Source: Hyphomonas beringensis
Lineage (GTDB): Bacteria > Pseudomonadota > Alphaproteobacteria > Caulobacterales > Hyphomonadaceae
DNA: 62,152 nucleotides
Assembly: GCF_000682755.1 (NCBI RefSeq)
Contig: NZ_AWFF01000037.1
Span: 1-62,152, forward strand
Direction of reading: 5' to 3'
This document shows positions 42,816-51,671 of this stretch, piece by piece. Every line of letters begins with the position of its first letter. The stretch's first letter is position 1. The notes beneath the pieces are model-generated. The model did no database searches. It was not told the DNA's origin and saw nothing but the letters and a program-made list of their open reading frames with translations. Made by a program: the position numbers and the translations under genes.

Positions 42816-44189
42816 ATGAGATCCAACCATTTGAAGAACTGGCTGGGGCGGGCACTGTTGGCGCTCTGTCTTGTCATGTCTGCGCCGAACGCGCTGGCGC
42901 AGTCACCGGATCAGGCCGCGCCGGAAGACCCGGCCCCCATCATTCAGACGCCAGACCCGGCAGCGACTGACGCCGACATCCAGAAACGGATCACGGCGAT
43001 CTTTCAGGAAATCGACACGCTGAAGGCCGTCACCGTGGAGGTACGCGAAGGCGTCGTGACGCTGCGCGGGGATGTGGCCAATGCCGCCGCCGCCAACCGG
43101 GCCGAGCAGATTGCCCTGCGCCTGCAGGGCGTCGTGACGGTGGAAGACCAGATACAGCGCACGCTGGCCGTGCAGGACAATGTCAGCCCCTTTCTGGATT
43201 CCACGTCCAGCCGCCTGAAGAATTTCTACCGCGCCCTGCCCCTCTATGGCGTGGCGCTGGCCGTGTTCCTTCTGATCGGCCTAATCGGCCATTTGCTGGC
43301 CTCGTGGAAGGCGTTCTGGCGCGTCATCATGCCAAACCCGTTCCTGTCGGAACTCGTCGCGGGGGCGTTCCGCATCATCATGCTGCTGGTCGGCCTCGTC
43401 GTGGCAATGAACTTTCTGGGCGCGACAGCCATTATGGGCACCGTGCTGGGCGGCGCAGGCGTCATAGGCATCGCGGTCGGCTTTGCGGTGCGCGATACGC
43501 TGGAGAATTATATCTCGTCCATCATGCTGAGCGTACGCCAGCCCTTCCGGGCGAATGAGCATGTCGTGATCGACCAGCACGAAGGCAAGGTGGTGCGCCT
43601 GACATCGCGCTCCACCGTTTTGATGACACTGGACGGCAACCATCTGCGCATTCCGAACTCGACTGTCTTCAAGGCCGTGATCCTGAACTATACGCGCAAT
43701 CCGGAACGCCGGTTCGAGTTTGATCTGGGCGTGGACGCCGCAGATGATCCGGTAGCGGCCATGCAGCTGGGCCTTGATACGCTGAAGGGCCTGCCCTTCG
43801 TTCTGGCGACGCCAGACCCGGAGGCGTTTATCCAGACAGTGGGCGATTCCAATATTGTGCTGCGTTTCATGGGCTGGGTGGACCAGAGGGAGACGAATTT
43901 CGCCAAGGCGCGCGGACTGGCCATCAGCGCAGCCAAGGATGTGCTTGAAGACGCAGGCTTCACCCTGCCCGAGCCAATTTATCGTTTGCGTTTTGACAAT
44001 GGTGCGGACCTGACGAGCGGCCAGGTGACAACGCCCAAACCTGAGCCAAAGCCGAAATCATCCGTACAGGTCGATACGACCGAAGCAGCAGATGTGAAAC
44101 CGGACGAGCATATCGACCAGAAAGTCGCCGAGGAGCGCGCCGAGAGCAAGGAAGGCGACCTGCTGGATGAGAACCGCCCGGTCGAATAG
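42816..44189 (+). CDS. MscS-family mechanosensitive channel with periplasmic BON domain
   Basis: 457 residues from the ATG at 42816, with GGAGG 8 nt upstream. A signal peptide (ALLALCLVMSAPNALAQ) precedes a BON domain at ~50-110 (IQKRITAIFQEIDTLKAVTVEVREGVVTLRGDV). Three to four membrane helices follow, the last being the pore helix (TVLGGAGVIGIAVGFAVRDTLENYISSIML). The beta domain (RPFRANEHVVIDQHEGKVVRLTSRSTVLMTLDGNHLRIPNS) is as in MscS, and a charged tail ends the protein. It opens under membrane tension to release solutes; the BON domain may bind lipid or peptidoglycan. No operon partner. The gene ends 18 bp before the stop of the convergent GGDEF gene. Confidence 0.9.
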   Translation: MRSNHLKNWLGRALLALCLVMSAPNALAQSPDQAAPEDPAPIIQTPDPAATDADIQKRITAIFQEIDTLKAVTVEVREGVVTLRGDVANAAAANRAEQIALRLQGVVTVEDQIQRTLAVQDNVSPFLDSTSSRLKNFYRALPLYGVALAVFLLIGLIGHLLASWKAFWRVIMPNPFLSELVAGAFRIIMLLVGLVVAMNFLGATAIMGTVLGGAGVIGIAVGFAVRDTLENYISSIMLSVRQPFRANEHVVIDQHEGKVVRLTSRSTVLMTLDGNHLRIPNSTVFKAVILNYTRNPERRFEFDLGVDAADDPVAAMQLGLDTLKGLPFVLATPDPEAFIQTVGDSNIVLRFMGWVDQRETNFAKARGLAISAAKDVLEDAGFTLPEPIYRLRFDNGADLTSGQVTTPKPEPKPKSSVQVDTTEAADVKPDEHIDQKVAEERAESKEGDLLDENRPVE

Positions 44190-44207
44190 GAAACGGTGTT
44201 TGCCGCG

Positions 44208-45353
44208 CTAGCGAAAGACGACGTCCAGATGCGTCTGGGTACGCTCTATCACTTTGCAATTCGCCGTCAGGCCATCGGAACGAATGTGCAGGCGAAACTC
44301 ATTCGGCACATTCGCGGTGGTCACCAGATCCAGCCCCGCACCATCCTGGCCGAGCTGGCGGACGGTGCAGTCAATGTTGGCTGCGTTTCCGGCAAACTGG
44401 ATCTGGCCGGATTTCAACACGCGGCGGCGGACAACACGCTCAGGCAGCTTTTCGTCGCCATAGGCCACACAGCGGTTCCGGCCCGTCTGCTTGGCCTTGT
44501 ACATTGCCGCGTCGGCTTGCTCCAACAGCTTTGAAAGATCGTAATCGGCATGCGCGTTGGAGCTGATGCCGAAGCTGGCGGTGACGCCGACAGTCTTTCC
44601 GTCGAATTCGAAGCGCAGCAGAGAGATGGCCTTGCGCAGCTTTTCGGCCACCTGGGTGGCGCCTTCATGATCCGTTTCCTGCAGGAGAACAGCGAACTCC
44701 TCGCCGCCAAGCCGGCCCAACATGTCGCTGGTCCGTAGCGTTTCGGCGCAGGTCTGGGCGACTTTCTTGAGCACTTCATCACCCGCAGCGTGGCCATAGG
44801 TGTCATTGATCGATTTGAAGTGATCAACGTCGAGCCCGATCATCGAAACCTTGTGCTTGTGGCGCGAAGACAGCTGCAGCACACGGGAGGCTTCCTGCTC
44901 GAAGGCGCGGCGGGTCATCTGGCCGGTCAGGCCGTCAATCGAGGCGAGCTTGCGCAGCTCAAACAGGTCTGCCGCAACCCGTGAGACATCCTCCAGCGAG
45001 GTCAACTGGTTAGGCGTCAATTCACGCGGGCGGGAATCCATCACCGACAATGTGCCGATGATCTCTTTCTCATAGGAATAGATCGGGACACCGGCGAAGA
45101 ACTGGACATTGCTGTAAATATCGTCCTGCGGCAGGGCCGAGGATGCCAGAAGGTGCTCATGCTGGCCATACGCAATGGAAATCGTGACCGTTTCGACCAT
45201 CAACATGCTGCGAAGCAACGCAATGATATTGTCGAAATTGGAAGAGGACGGCCCTTCCTGATGGACCAGATCTGCATCAGACGGCGCCGCCCTAACCGGG
45301 CGATCTGCCGCGGATGGAGCGTCCATTTTCTGTATCGCCTGTGCCTGAGCCAA
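44208..45353 (-). CDS. Diguanylate cyclase with short GAF and C-terminal PilZ domain
   Basis: 381 residues. Residues ~40-135 resemble a shortened GAF domain (FFAGVPIYSYEKEIIGTLSVMDSRPRELTPNQLTSLEDVSRVAADLFELRKLA). The GGDEF domain follows (SIDGLTGQMTRRAFEQE), with active site RLGGEEFAVL and an inhibitory I-site RTSD five residues before it, so it should make c-di-GMP and be feedback-inhibited. The last ~80 residues look like a PilZ fold (RRVLKSGQIQFAGNAANIDCTVRQLGQDGAGLDLV), though the RxxxR part is degenerate; PilZ normally binds c-di-GMP. A cytoplasmic enzyme that both makes and may read the signal. Biofilm and holdfast control is plausible. No operon partner. Confidence 0.87.
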   Translation of the reverse strand: MAQAQAIQKMDAPSAADRPVRAAPSDADLVHQEGPSSSNFDNIIALLRSMLMVETVTISIAYGQHEHLLASSALPQDDIYSNVQFFAGVPIYSYEKEIIGTLSVMDSRPRELTPNQLTSLEDVSRVAADLFELRKLASIDGLTGQMTRRAFEQEASRVLQLSSRHKHKVSMIGLDVDHFKSINDTYGHAAGDEVLKKVAQTCAETLRTSDMLGRLGGEEFAVLLQETDHEGATQVAEKLRKAISLLRFEFDGKTVGVTASFGISSNAHADYDLSKLLEQADAAMYKAKQTGRNRCVAYGDEKLPERVVRRRVLKSGQIQFAGNAANIDCTVRQLGQDGAGLDLVTTANVPNEFRLHIRSDGLTANCKVIERTQTHLDVVFR

Positions 45354-45472
45354 TGCGGGTCACCGTAACTTTGGCACGACCTCCCCTTCGGCCGCGTCGG
45401 TTGATAACCCCTACCCTGACCAATCTGATACAGAAAATGTGTTAATTCGAGATTGCTCCATTTTGGAGAATT

Positions 45473-45496
45473 TCCGGCGCCCATGGGAGCGCCGGA
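45473..45496 (-). terminator. Perfect 8-bp hairpin downstream of ettA
   Basis: TCCGGCGC (45473-45480) and GCGCCGGA (45489-45496) around an 8-nt loop, 7 nt after the ettA stop on the minus strand. It is followed by AATTCTCC, without a strong U-run, so termination may need help. Confidence 0.5.
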
Positions 45497-45503
45497 CTCT
45501 GCT

Positions 45504-47168
45504 CTATCGCGCAAACTTCTTGAATTTCAAGCGCTTAGGATTGACAGCGTCCTCTCCGAGGCGACGTTTTTTATCCTCCAAATAGGAGGAAAAGTCACCT
45601 TCGAACCACTCTACGTGGGAATCGCCCTCAAAAGCCAGGATGTGCGTTGCCATACGGTCCAGGAACCAGCGATCGTGCGAAATGATCACGGCGCAGCCCG
45701 GAAACGCGTCGAGGCCCTCTTCCAGCGCCTGCAGCGTTTCCACGTCGAGGTCGTTGGTCGGTTCGTCGAGCAGGAGGACGTTGGAGGCCTGTTTCAGCAT
45801 CTTGGCGAGGTGCACGCGGTTACGCTCACCACCGGAGAGAAGGCCGACTTTCTTCTGCTGGTCAGAGCCCTTGAAGTTGAAGGCGCCGACATAGGCGCGG
45901 GAGTTCACTTCCACACCGCCGAGATCGATGACGTCCGTTCCGCCGGAAATTTCTTCCCAGACATTCCTGTTGTCGTCGAGCTTGTTACGGCTCTGGTCGA
46001 CATAGCCGAACTTCACCGTATCACCGACCCGCAGCGCGCCGGCATCCGGCTCTTCCTGGCCGAGGATCATCTTGAACAGGGTGGACTTACCCGCACCGTT
46101 CGGACCGATTACGCCGACAATGCCGCCTGGCGGCAGACTGAATTCCAGATCCTCGATCAGCAGATTGTCGCCAAAGCCCTTGCGCAGGCCTTCGGCCTCC
46201 AGAACCAGGTTGCCGAGACGCGGGCCCGGGGGAATGCGGATCTGAGCGGTTGAGACCTTTTCCTTCTCGGCCTCGGCAGCCTTCTGTTCGTAGGACTGGA
46301 TACGCGCCTTGGATTTTGCCTGACGGGCCTTCGGGCTGGAACGGACCCATTCCAGTTCCTTGGCGAGGGAGCGTTGCTTGCCACGCTCTTCGCGGGCTTC
46401 CTGCTCCATACGCTTGGCCTTTTGCTCGACCCAGCCGGAATAATTGCCCTGGAAGGGCACACCGCGGCCGCGGTCCAGCTCAAGAATCCAGCTGGTGATG
46501 TCATCCAGGAAGTAACGGTCGTGGGTCACGAGGATGACGCAGCCCTTGAAGTTGATCAGATAGTTCTGGAGCCAGGCAACCGTCTCGGCGTCGAGGTGGT
46601 TGGTCGGTTCGTCCATCAGGATCATGTCAGGCTTGGACAGCAGCAGCGCGCAGATCGCAACGCGGCGAATCTCACCCCCGGAAAGATTGTTCACGTCCGC
46701 CGTGTCCGGCGGGCAGCGCAGGGCCTCCATCGCCATCTGGATCTTGGAATCGATGTCCCATGCATCTGCCGCGTCGATCTGCTCCTGCAGGGCGGTCATC
46801 TCTTCCATCAGTTCGTCGGAATAATCCTCGCCCAGCTTGCCGGAGATTTCGTTGAACTTGTCCAGCATCTGCTTTTCCGGGCAGGAGGCGGCGATATTGT
46901 CGAACACGTTCTTGGAGGGGTCGAGCTGCGGCTCCTGCGGCAGGTAGCCGACTTTCACGCCATCCGCGGCCCAGGCCTCGCCGTTAAATTCCTTGTCCTG
47001 ACCGGCCATGATGCGCAGCAGGGTGGACTTACCGGCACCGTTGACGCCGACGACACCGATCTTGGCGTCCGGAAGGAAGGACAAGTGGATGTTCTCGAAC
47101 ACCTTCTTGCCGCCGGGATAGGTCTTCGAGAGACCCTGCATGTGATAAACGTATTGGGGACCGGCCAT
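45504..47168 (-). CDS. ettA: Energy-dependent translational throttle protein EttA (ABC-F)
   Basis: 554 residues, almost the length of E. coli EttA. Two ABC ATPase domains in one chain: the first with GVNGAGKSTLLRIMAG and LSGGEIRRVAICALLLSKPDMILMDEPTNHLD, the second with GPNGAGKSTLFKMILG and LSGGERNRVHLAKMLKQASNVLLLDEPTNDLD. The linker between them (about residues 240-320) is Arg/Lys-rich (EQEAREERGKQRSLAKELEWVRSSPKARQAKSKARIQSYE), the ABC-F tRNA-interaction motif. EttA binds the ribosomal E site and tunes the first peptide bond to the ATP level. It is soluble and stands alone between two hairpin-bounded regions. Confidence 0.95.
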   Translation of the reverse strand: MAGPQYVYHMQGLSKTYPGGKKVFENIHLSFLPDAKIGVVGVNGAGKSTLLRIMAGQDKEFNGEAWAADGVKVGYLPQEPQLDPSKNVFDNIAASCPEKQMLDKFNEISGKLGEDYSDELMEEMTALQEQIDAADAWDIDSKIQMAMEALRCPPDTADVNNLSGGEIRRVAICALLLSKPDMILMDEPTNHLDAETVAWLQNYLINFKGCVILVTHDRYFLDDITSWILELDRGRGVPFQGNYSGWVEQKAKRMEQEAREERGKQRSLAKELEWVRSSPKARQAKSKARIQSYEQKAAEAEKEKVSTAQIRIPPGPRLGNLVLEAEGLRKGFGDNLLIEDLEFSLPPGGIVGVIGPNGAGKSTLFKMILGQEEPDAGALRVGDTVKFGYVDQSRNKLDDNRNVWEEISGGTDVIDLGGVEVNSRAYVGAFNFKGSDQQKKVGLLSGGERNRVHLAKMLKQASNVLLLDEPTNDLDVETLQALEEGLDAFPGCAVIISHDRWFLDRMATHILAFEGDSHVEWFEGDFSSYLEDKKRRLGEDAVNPKRLKFKKFAR

Positions 47169-47250
47169 TGGAAGCGTCTCCTGAAACTTAGGGGGAATAC
47201 GTCGCCTCAGTTACGCGGGCGCGGGGGAAAATCAAGCGGGCAGACGCAAC

Positions 47251-47532
47251 CTAGGCCTCGACCTGGTCCGCCAGGCGCTGTTTCTTTCCCATCTGATAGA
47301 GGCGTATCTCCCGCACGAGGCGTATGGTTGGCTTCATCGTGAAGAAGATGGACCCGATGACGAACAGCCAGGTCCCCGCGAACAAGGTGTCTGACCAGAA
47401 GAACAGCACAGAGCCGATGAGGAAGCAGATCGCGGCGATGAAGTCGACTGCCGTGTGGAGGATTTCGTACAGCGCATACGCCTGCCGCGTCTCTGGGCTC
47501 TGATCGCGATTTTCGTGGGTAAACAGTTTCAT
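47251..47532 (-). CDS. YrhK-domain small membrane protein
   Basis: 93 residues with two hydrophobic helices: TAVDFIAAICFLIGSVLFFWSDTLF and AGTWLFVIGSIFFTMKPTIRL, ending in charged REIRLYQMGKK. The pattern, YE...T..DF..A..FLIGS..FF....GTWLF.IGS..F...P..RL.RE, is that of the YrhK family. Function unknown; it probably sits in the inner membrane with both ends in the cytoplasm. Transcribed divergently from the membrane protein at 47693. It lies 82 bp upstream of ettA on the same strand and might be read with it, though the gap contains no clear terminator or promoter either. Confidence 0.82.
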   Translation of the reverse strand: MKLFTHENRDQSPETRQAYALYEILHTAVDFIAAICFLIGSVLFFWSDTLFAGTWLFVIGSIFFTMKPTIRLVREIRLYQMGKKQRLADQVEA

Positions 47533-47692
47533 CTATGTGCCCTTCTTTCGTATGCGGGTGACCAGCCTGCCCGAATTTCCCGCAGGATGCACCCGTCCGC
47601 GGTGAAGACATCCTGCATTTGAGATGATTTGTGGATTACGGCACCGATGCGCTGTACTCCGACAGGTGAACTGTTCATAAGGCAGAGCGCAG

Positions 47693-48526
47693 ATGTCAGA
47701 CTTTCACGCCCCCAAGCCGGACCAGACGGACTCCAGCAGGCAACCTGACCTGGACGACATGATGGAAGACGTGTTCGGATTGAATATCCGCGCGGGCAAG
47801 ACGGTTTGGGACCTGTTTCGCCGACCCGCCAAAGTCTTCTCAGCAGCCCGAACCCCTGACTGGATGAACGGCGCTTACACACCTTCATTCCGCGTCTACT
47901 TTTCCCTGATCGCCATCCTGTTCCTGTTCAAATTCTTTTGGGCCAGTGACAATTCGATGATGCAAATCGCCTTTGAGACCACAGCGGAAGGGCTTCGCGA
48001 GCTGGATACGCGACTGGATCTTGATGACATGGTGGACGACATGATGGAGAAGAACTGGCTGATCTATCCGTTTGCCGTAGGCTTCTGGTATACGCTGACA
48101 GCGCTGCTGATGCGCATCTGGGGCAAAGGCACCCCCACTATCACACGGATCCGCCTGTTCTTTGCGGCCATCATTCCCAGCACAACCCTGCTGACCATTA
48201 TGATGATCACCACAGCCAAATTGCCTTTTTCCCTGATGATGATCATTGCTTCCGGGTCGTTGCTGGTCGCCTTCCTGTTCGACTCCCTGACCACATGGCG
48301 CGGACTGAAGTCTGTTCATACAAAAGGGGCGAGGCTTTGGCGCGCCCTGCTTCTTGGCTTTGCAACCTCAATCGTCGGTATATTGGCGCCGACAACCGCA
48401 TCTACAGTGGCAGGTTTCTGGGTCGGCCAGGATGTGGGGCGGACGCTGGATGAACTTCATGAGCAGGAGACGGCTACGGCGACCGAAATACCCGGCGAGC
48501 CAGCCCCCATTACAGAACCTGAATAG
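47693..48526 (+). CDS. Multi-pass membrane protein, DUF3667-like
   Basis: 277 residues. The N-terminal ~50 are polar and acidic, with GLNIRAGKTVWDLFRRPAKVFSAARTPDW, then four to five hydrophobic helices starting YTPSFRVYFSLIAILFLFKFFW. The order TV..LF.RP......Y..P.R.Y.S....F resembles DUF3667, but the zinc ribbon usual at the start of that family is missing, so the match is tentative. Function unknown. The C-terminal tail is soluble and Pro/Glu-rich. The gene is convergent with the Sel1-repeat gene, whose stop is 18 bp away. Alternative: a Yip1-like membrane protein. Confidence 0.6.
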   Translation: MSDFHAPKPDQTDSSRQPDLDDMMEDVFGLNIRAGKTVWDLFRRPAKVFSAARTPDWMNGAYTPSFRVYFSLIAILFLFKFFWASDNSMMQIAFETTAEGLRELDTRLDLDDMVDDMMEKNWLIYPFAVGFWYTLTALLMRIWGKGTPTITRIRLFFAAIIPSTTLLTIMMITTAKLPFSLMMIIASGSLLVAFLFDSLTTWRGLKSVHTKGARLWRALLLGFATSIVGILAPTTASTVAGFWVGQDVGRTLDELHEQETATATEIPGEPAPITEPE

Positions 48527-48543
48527 ACAGATTTACGAAGTCA

Positions 48544-49167
48544 TCACACGTCGGCGCGGCGGCGCTCTTCTTCCGTCATGACGATGGCCAGACGCTCCAG
48601 CTCTGTCGCGGCACCATGGCTGCCCATATCATGCGCGCGGGAGAACCAGCGCCAGGCTTCAACATAGTCCGGCTTTTGCCCATGTCCGCCAGCATTGGCG
48701 ATGCCCAGATTGAAGGCGCAGCGGCTGTCCCCCAGATTGGCGCCTCTGCCCCACCATTCGCGCGCCGCATCATGAGCCTGCGGGCCACCGGCCCCGGTCA
48801 TCAGCATGGCACCCAGATAGGTGATGGCATCAACAACGCTCATTTCAGCCGCGCGCACAAAATGTTCGCGGGCCTTCTCTTCATCTTTCGCACCGCCGAG
48901 GCCGTGGAGATACATGAAGCCGAGGTTGAAAATGGCTGTTGGGAGGCCTGCTTCAGCAGCCTGCGTATAATACGCCCGGGCTGCAGCAAAATCCTGATGG
49001 ACGCCGCGCCCATGATGCAGCATGGCCCCGAAATTATTGGCAGCGGCGGCATGGCCTTCATCGGCGGCCTTGCGCATGAGTGCCGAAGCCTTCAGCAAAC
49101 TCTCGCCGCCCTCGCCGTCAATCAGCAAGGCGAAGGCTTTTTCAAACAGAGATTGCCCATCCACCAT
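48544..49167 (-). CDS. Sel1-repeat protein
   Basis: 207 residues from the ATG at 49167 (an in-frame start at 49176 is possible). At least four Sel1-like repeats of about 36 residues are seen, for example AAANNFGAMLHHGRGVHQDFAAARAYYTQAAEAGLP and AIFNLGFMYLHGLGGAKDEEKAREHFVRAAEMSVV, each with the A...LG..Y..G.GV..D...A...Y..AA pattern. Such repeats form a curved alpha-alpha scaffold for protein binding. No signal peptide, so cytoplasmic. Sel1 proteins often serve signalling or cell-surface control, but no partner is visible here. Divergent from the dipeptidyl peptidase gene. Confidence 0.85.
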   Translation of the reverse strand: MVDGQSLFEKAFALLIDGEGGESLLKASALMRKAADEGHAAAANNFGAMLHHGRGVHQDFAAARAYYTQAAEAGLPTAIFNLGFMYLHGLGGAKDEEKAREHFVRAAEMSVVDAITYLGAMLMTGAGGPQAHDAAREWWGRGANLGDSRCAFNLGIANAGGHGQKPDYVEAWRWFSRAHDMGSHGAATELERLAIVMTEEERRRADV

Positions 49168-49241
49168 GAGGAGCACGATATGGAAAACAGAGCTTTTGCC
49201 TAGCGCGTATTCGCAGTTTTACCGCTAAAAAAGCTAAATCG

Positions 49242-49261
49242 TGTCATCAGACCAGATGACA
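49242..49261. promoter_or_regulatory. 20-bp palindrome in the Sel1/DPP IV divergent region
   Basis: TGTCATC (49242-49248), 6-nt spacer, GATGACA (49255-49261): perfect 7-bp half-sites, 29 bp before the peptidase start. It is a good candidate operator for either gene; the binding protein is unknown. Confidence 0.45.
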
Positions 49262-49289
49262 GGACAATCCAGACGGCTAAGTTCCCCTC

Positions 49290-51671
49290 ATGAAAATATC
49301 GCTTCGAAATATCGCTCTTAGTGGTGTTACGGCTACAGGATTGGCCATTTTTGCCAGCCTGGCCGCCGCGCCATCTTTCGCCGAATCCCCTCCCGCCAAG
49401 GCAGTTTCCCAGCCCATGACAGATTTGACCCTTGAACGTCTTTACGCCTCGCCATCGCTGAATGGCCCCTCTCCGATGGGGGTGAAATATTCCCCGGATG
49501 GCAAACGTGTGACGTTCCTGAAAGGCAAGGAAACCGATCAGGCCCGCTATGATCTGTGGCAATTCGATGTGGCAACCGGCGAACAATCACTGCTGGTCGA
49601 CTCGCGACTGCTGGAGCCGGAAGATGTCGAACTGTCAGAAGAGGAAAAGGCCCTGCGTGAGCGCAAGCGGACCGCTGGCAAGAAAGGCATTCTGAATTAT
49701 TCCTGGGGCACGGCGGACACCATTCTGATCCCGCTGGGCGGCGACCTGCACCTGGTCACCCTGACGCCGAACGGCCCGCAGACCCGTCAGCTGACCGAGA
49801 CCGACACATTCGAATATGACGCCAATATCTCGCCAGACGGCAAATATGCGAGCTTCATTCGCGATGGCGCCCTGTGGATGATCGATCTGGCGACCGGGGA
49901 AGAAAAACGCCTCTCCCCCGAAGCCGAGCCCGAGAAGGCCATTTCCTATGGCGTCGCGGAGTTTGTCGCACAGGAAGAGATGAGCCGCTACACGGGGTAT
50001 TGGTGGAGCCCGGATGACCGCTATGTCGCCTATACTCGCGTCGATGAGAGCCCGGTGGATATCGTGCCCCGGTTCGACATTTCCGCAGATGATGTGACGG
50101 TGATCGAACAGCGTTATCCGCGTGCGGGCCGGCCCAACGCGATCGTCGACCTGTTCGTACTGGACATCAAAACAGGCGAGACAACGAAGCTCTATTCCGT
50201 GGGGCCGGATACCTATCTGGCACGGGTCAACTGGACCGATGACGGCATCTGGTTCCAGACGGTCAACCGCGACCAGACCGAGATCCTCTATCACCGCTCC
50301 GACGGAAAGCACTGGCGCGTTTCGAGCCCCTTCAAGGAGACGCAGGACACATGGGTAAACCTGTCCAGCGATTTCCTGCCCCTGAAGGATCGTATTCTTC
50401 AGACTACTGAGAAGACAGGCTTCCGGCAGATCTATGAATTGCCCGAAAAGGGTGGAAACCTGATCCCGCTAACACGTGGCAAATGGGTGGTAAGTGCGAT
50501 TGAGGGCGTCGATGCCGATGCGGGCCTTGTCTATTTCACCGGCTTTGCCGACACGCCGCTGGAAAAGCATCTCTACAGCATCCCGATGGCAACACATGAC
50601 GATGAGGTCGACACGGACGCCAGGCCCCGCCCTCTGCCGGACAGTAATTGCGTGGACCTGATGCCGGAGGCGGCCCTACTGAAGGCGGAATGCCCCGAGC
50701 CGACACGTATTACCGAAGCAGGCAAGAGCTGGTCCATCACTATGGCGCCAGACGGCAAGAGCTTTGTCGGCACATCCTCTTCCCCAGACCAGCCGCCGCA
50801 GACCGGCCTCTACAAGGCAGACGGCACGCTGATCACCTGGCTGCTGGAGAACAAACTCGACGAGAGCCACCCCTATTATCCGTATCTGGAGCAACATACC
50901 GTACCTGACTATGGCACGCTGACCGCCGATGACGGGCAGACGCTGTATTATTCCATCCAGACGCCGCCCGATTTCGATGCGTCGAAAAAGTATCCGGTGA
51001 TTGTCGAAGTCTATGGCGGCCCGCACGTGCAGACGGTGGACCGGGACTGGGAGAGCCTGTCTGACCAATACCTCACCCGGCAGGGCTATATCGTGTTCCG
51101 CCTGGACAATCGTGGCAGCTGGAACCGCGGCAAGAAATTCGAGGACGTGATCTATCACCGGACCGGAAAGCCTGAAGTGGCGGACCAGTTGGAAGGCGTG
51201 AAATGGCTGAAGGCGCAGCCCTTTGTGGATGCGGACCGGATTGCCATTCAGGGCTGGTCCTATGGCGGTTACATGACGCTGATGACCATTCTGCAGGCCC
51301 CGGAAGGCACCTTCGCCGCCGCGGTCGCAGGCGCCGCCGTGACCGACTGGAGCCTGTATGACACGTTCTACACGGAGCGTTACATGGGCACGCCGGAAAA
51401 CAATCCGGACGGCTATGACGCCTCCAGCGTGTTTCCCTATGTCGACAATCTGGAGACGCCGATGCTGCTGGTCCACGGTATGGCGGATGACAATGTCACC
51501 TTTGACAATGCCACGCGCATGATGGCGATGCTGCAGGAAAAAGGGAAACTGTTCGAGTTGATGACCTATCCGGGCCAACGCCACGGCATTCGTGGAGAAG
51601 CCCTGCAGGTCCATCTGATGAAGACGCGTATGGAATTCCTGAACCGCTATCTGAAGGTAGACGCAGAATGA
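49290..51671 (+). CDS. Dipeptidyl peptidase IV (S9B family), exported
   Basis: 793 residues. A signal peptide (ISLRNIALSGVTATGLAIFASLAAAPSFA) is followed by the eight-bladed propeller, including VAEFVAQEEMSRYTGYWWSPDD, whose Glu pair binds the N-terminus of the substrate. The C-terminal alpha/beta hydrolase has nucleophile Ser657 in GWSYGGYMT, the acid in GMADDN (Asp733 or Asp734) and His765 in QRHG. The enzyme cuts X-Pro dipeptides from peptides in the periplasm or outside, feeding on proteins. It heads an operon: the Nudix gene starts 4 bp before its end (ATGA overlap), then DUF1330, DUF1697 and GST genes. A 20-bp palindrome lies upstream. Confidence 0.94.
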   Translation: MKISLRNIALSGVTATGLAIFASLAAAPSFAESPPAKAVSQPMTDLTLERLYASPSLNGPSPMGVKYSPDGKRVTFLKGKETDQARYDLWQFDVATGEQSLLVDSRLLEPEDVELSEEEKALRERKRTAGKKGILNYSWGTADTILIPLGGDLHLVTLTPNGPQTRQLTETDTFEYDANISPDGKYASFIRDGALWMIDLATGEEKRLSPEAEPEKAISYGVAEFVAQEEMSRYTGYWWSPDDRYVAYTRVDESPVDIVPRFDISADDVTVIEQRYPRAGRPNAIVDLFVLDIKTGETTKLYSVGPDTYLARVNWTDDGIWFQTVNRDQTEILYHRSDGKHWRVSSPFKETQDTWVNLSSDFLPLKDRILQTTEKTGFRQIYELPEKGGNLIPLTRGKWVVSAIEGVDADAGLVYFTGFADTPLEKHLYSIPMATHDDEVDTDARPRPLPDSNCVDLMPEAALLKAECPEPTRITEAGKSWSITMAPDGKSFVGTSSSPDQPPQTGLYKADGTLITWLLENKLDESHPYYPYLEQHTVPDYGTLTADDGQTLYYSIQTPPDFDASKKYPVIVEVYGGPHVQTVDRDWESLSDQYLTRQGYIVFRLDNRGSWNRGKKFEDVIYHRTGKPEVADQLEGVKWLKAQPFVDADRIAIQGWSYGGYMTLMTILQAPEGTFAAAVAGAAVTDWSLYDTFYTERYMGTPENNPDGYDASSVFPYVDNLETPMLLVHGMADDNVTFDNATRMMAMLQEKGKLFELMTYPGQRHGIRGEALQVHLMKTRMEFLNRYLKVDAE

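Noticed and set aside
50676-51614. Long minus-strand open frame (312 codons) opposite the dipeptidyl peptidase
   Set aside because: The peptidase frame carries all catalytic motifs; the antisense frame has no motif or start signal.
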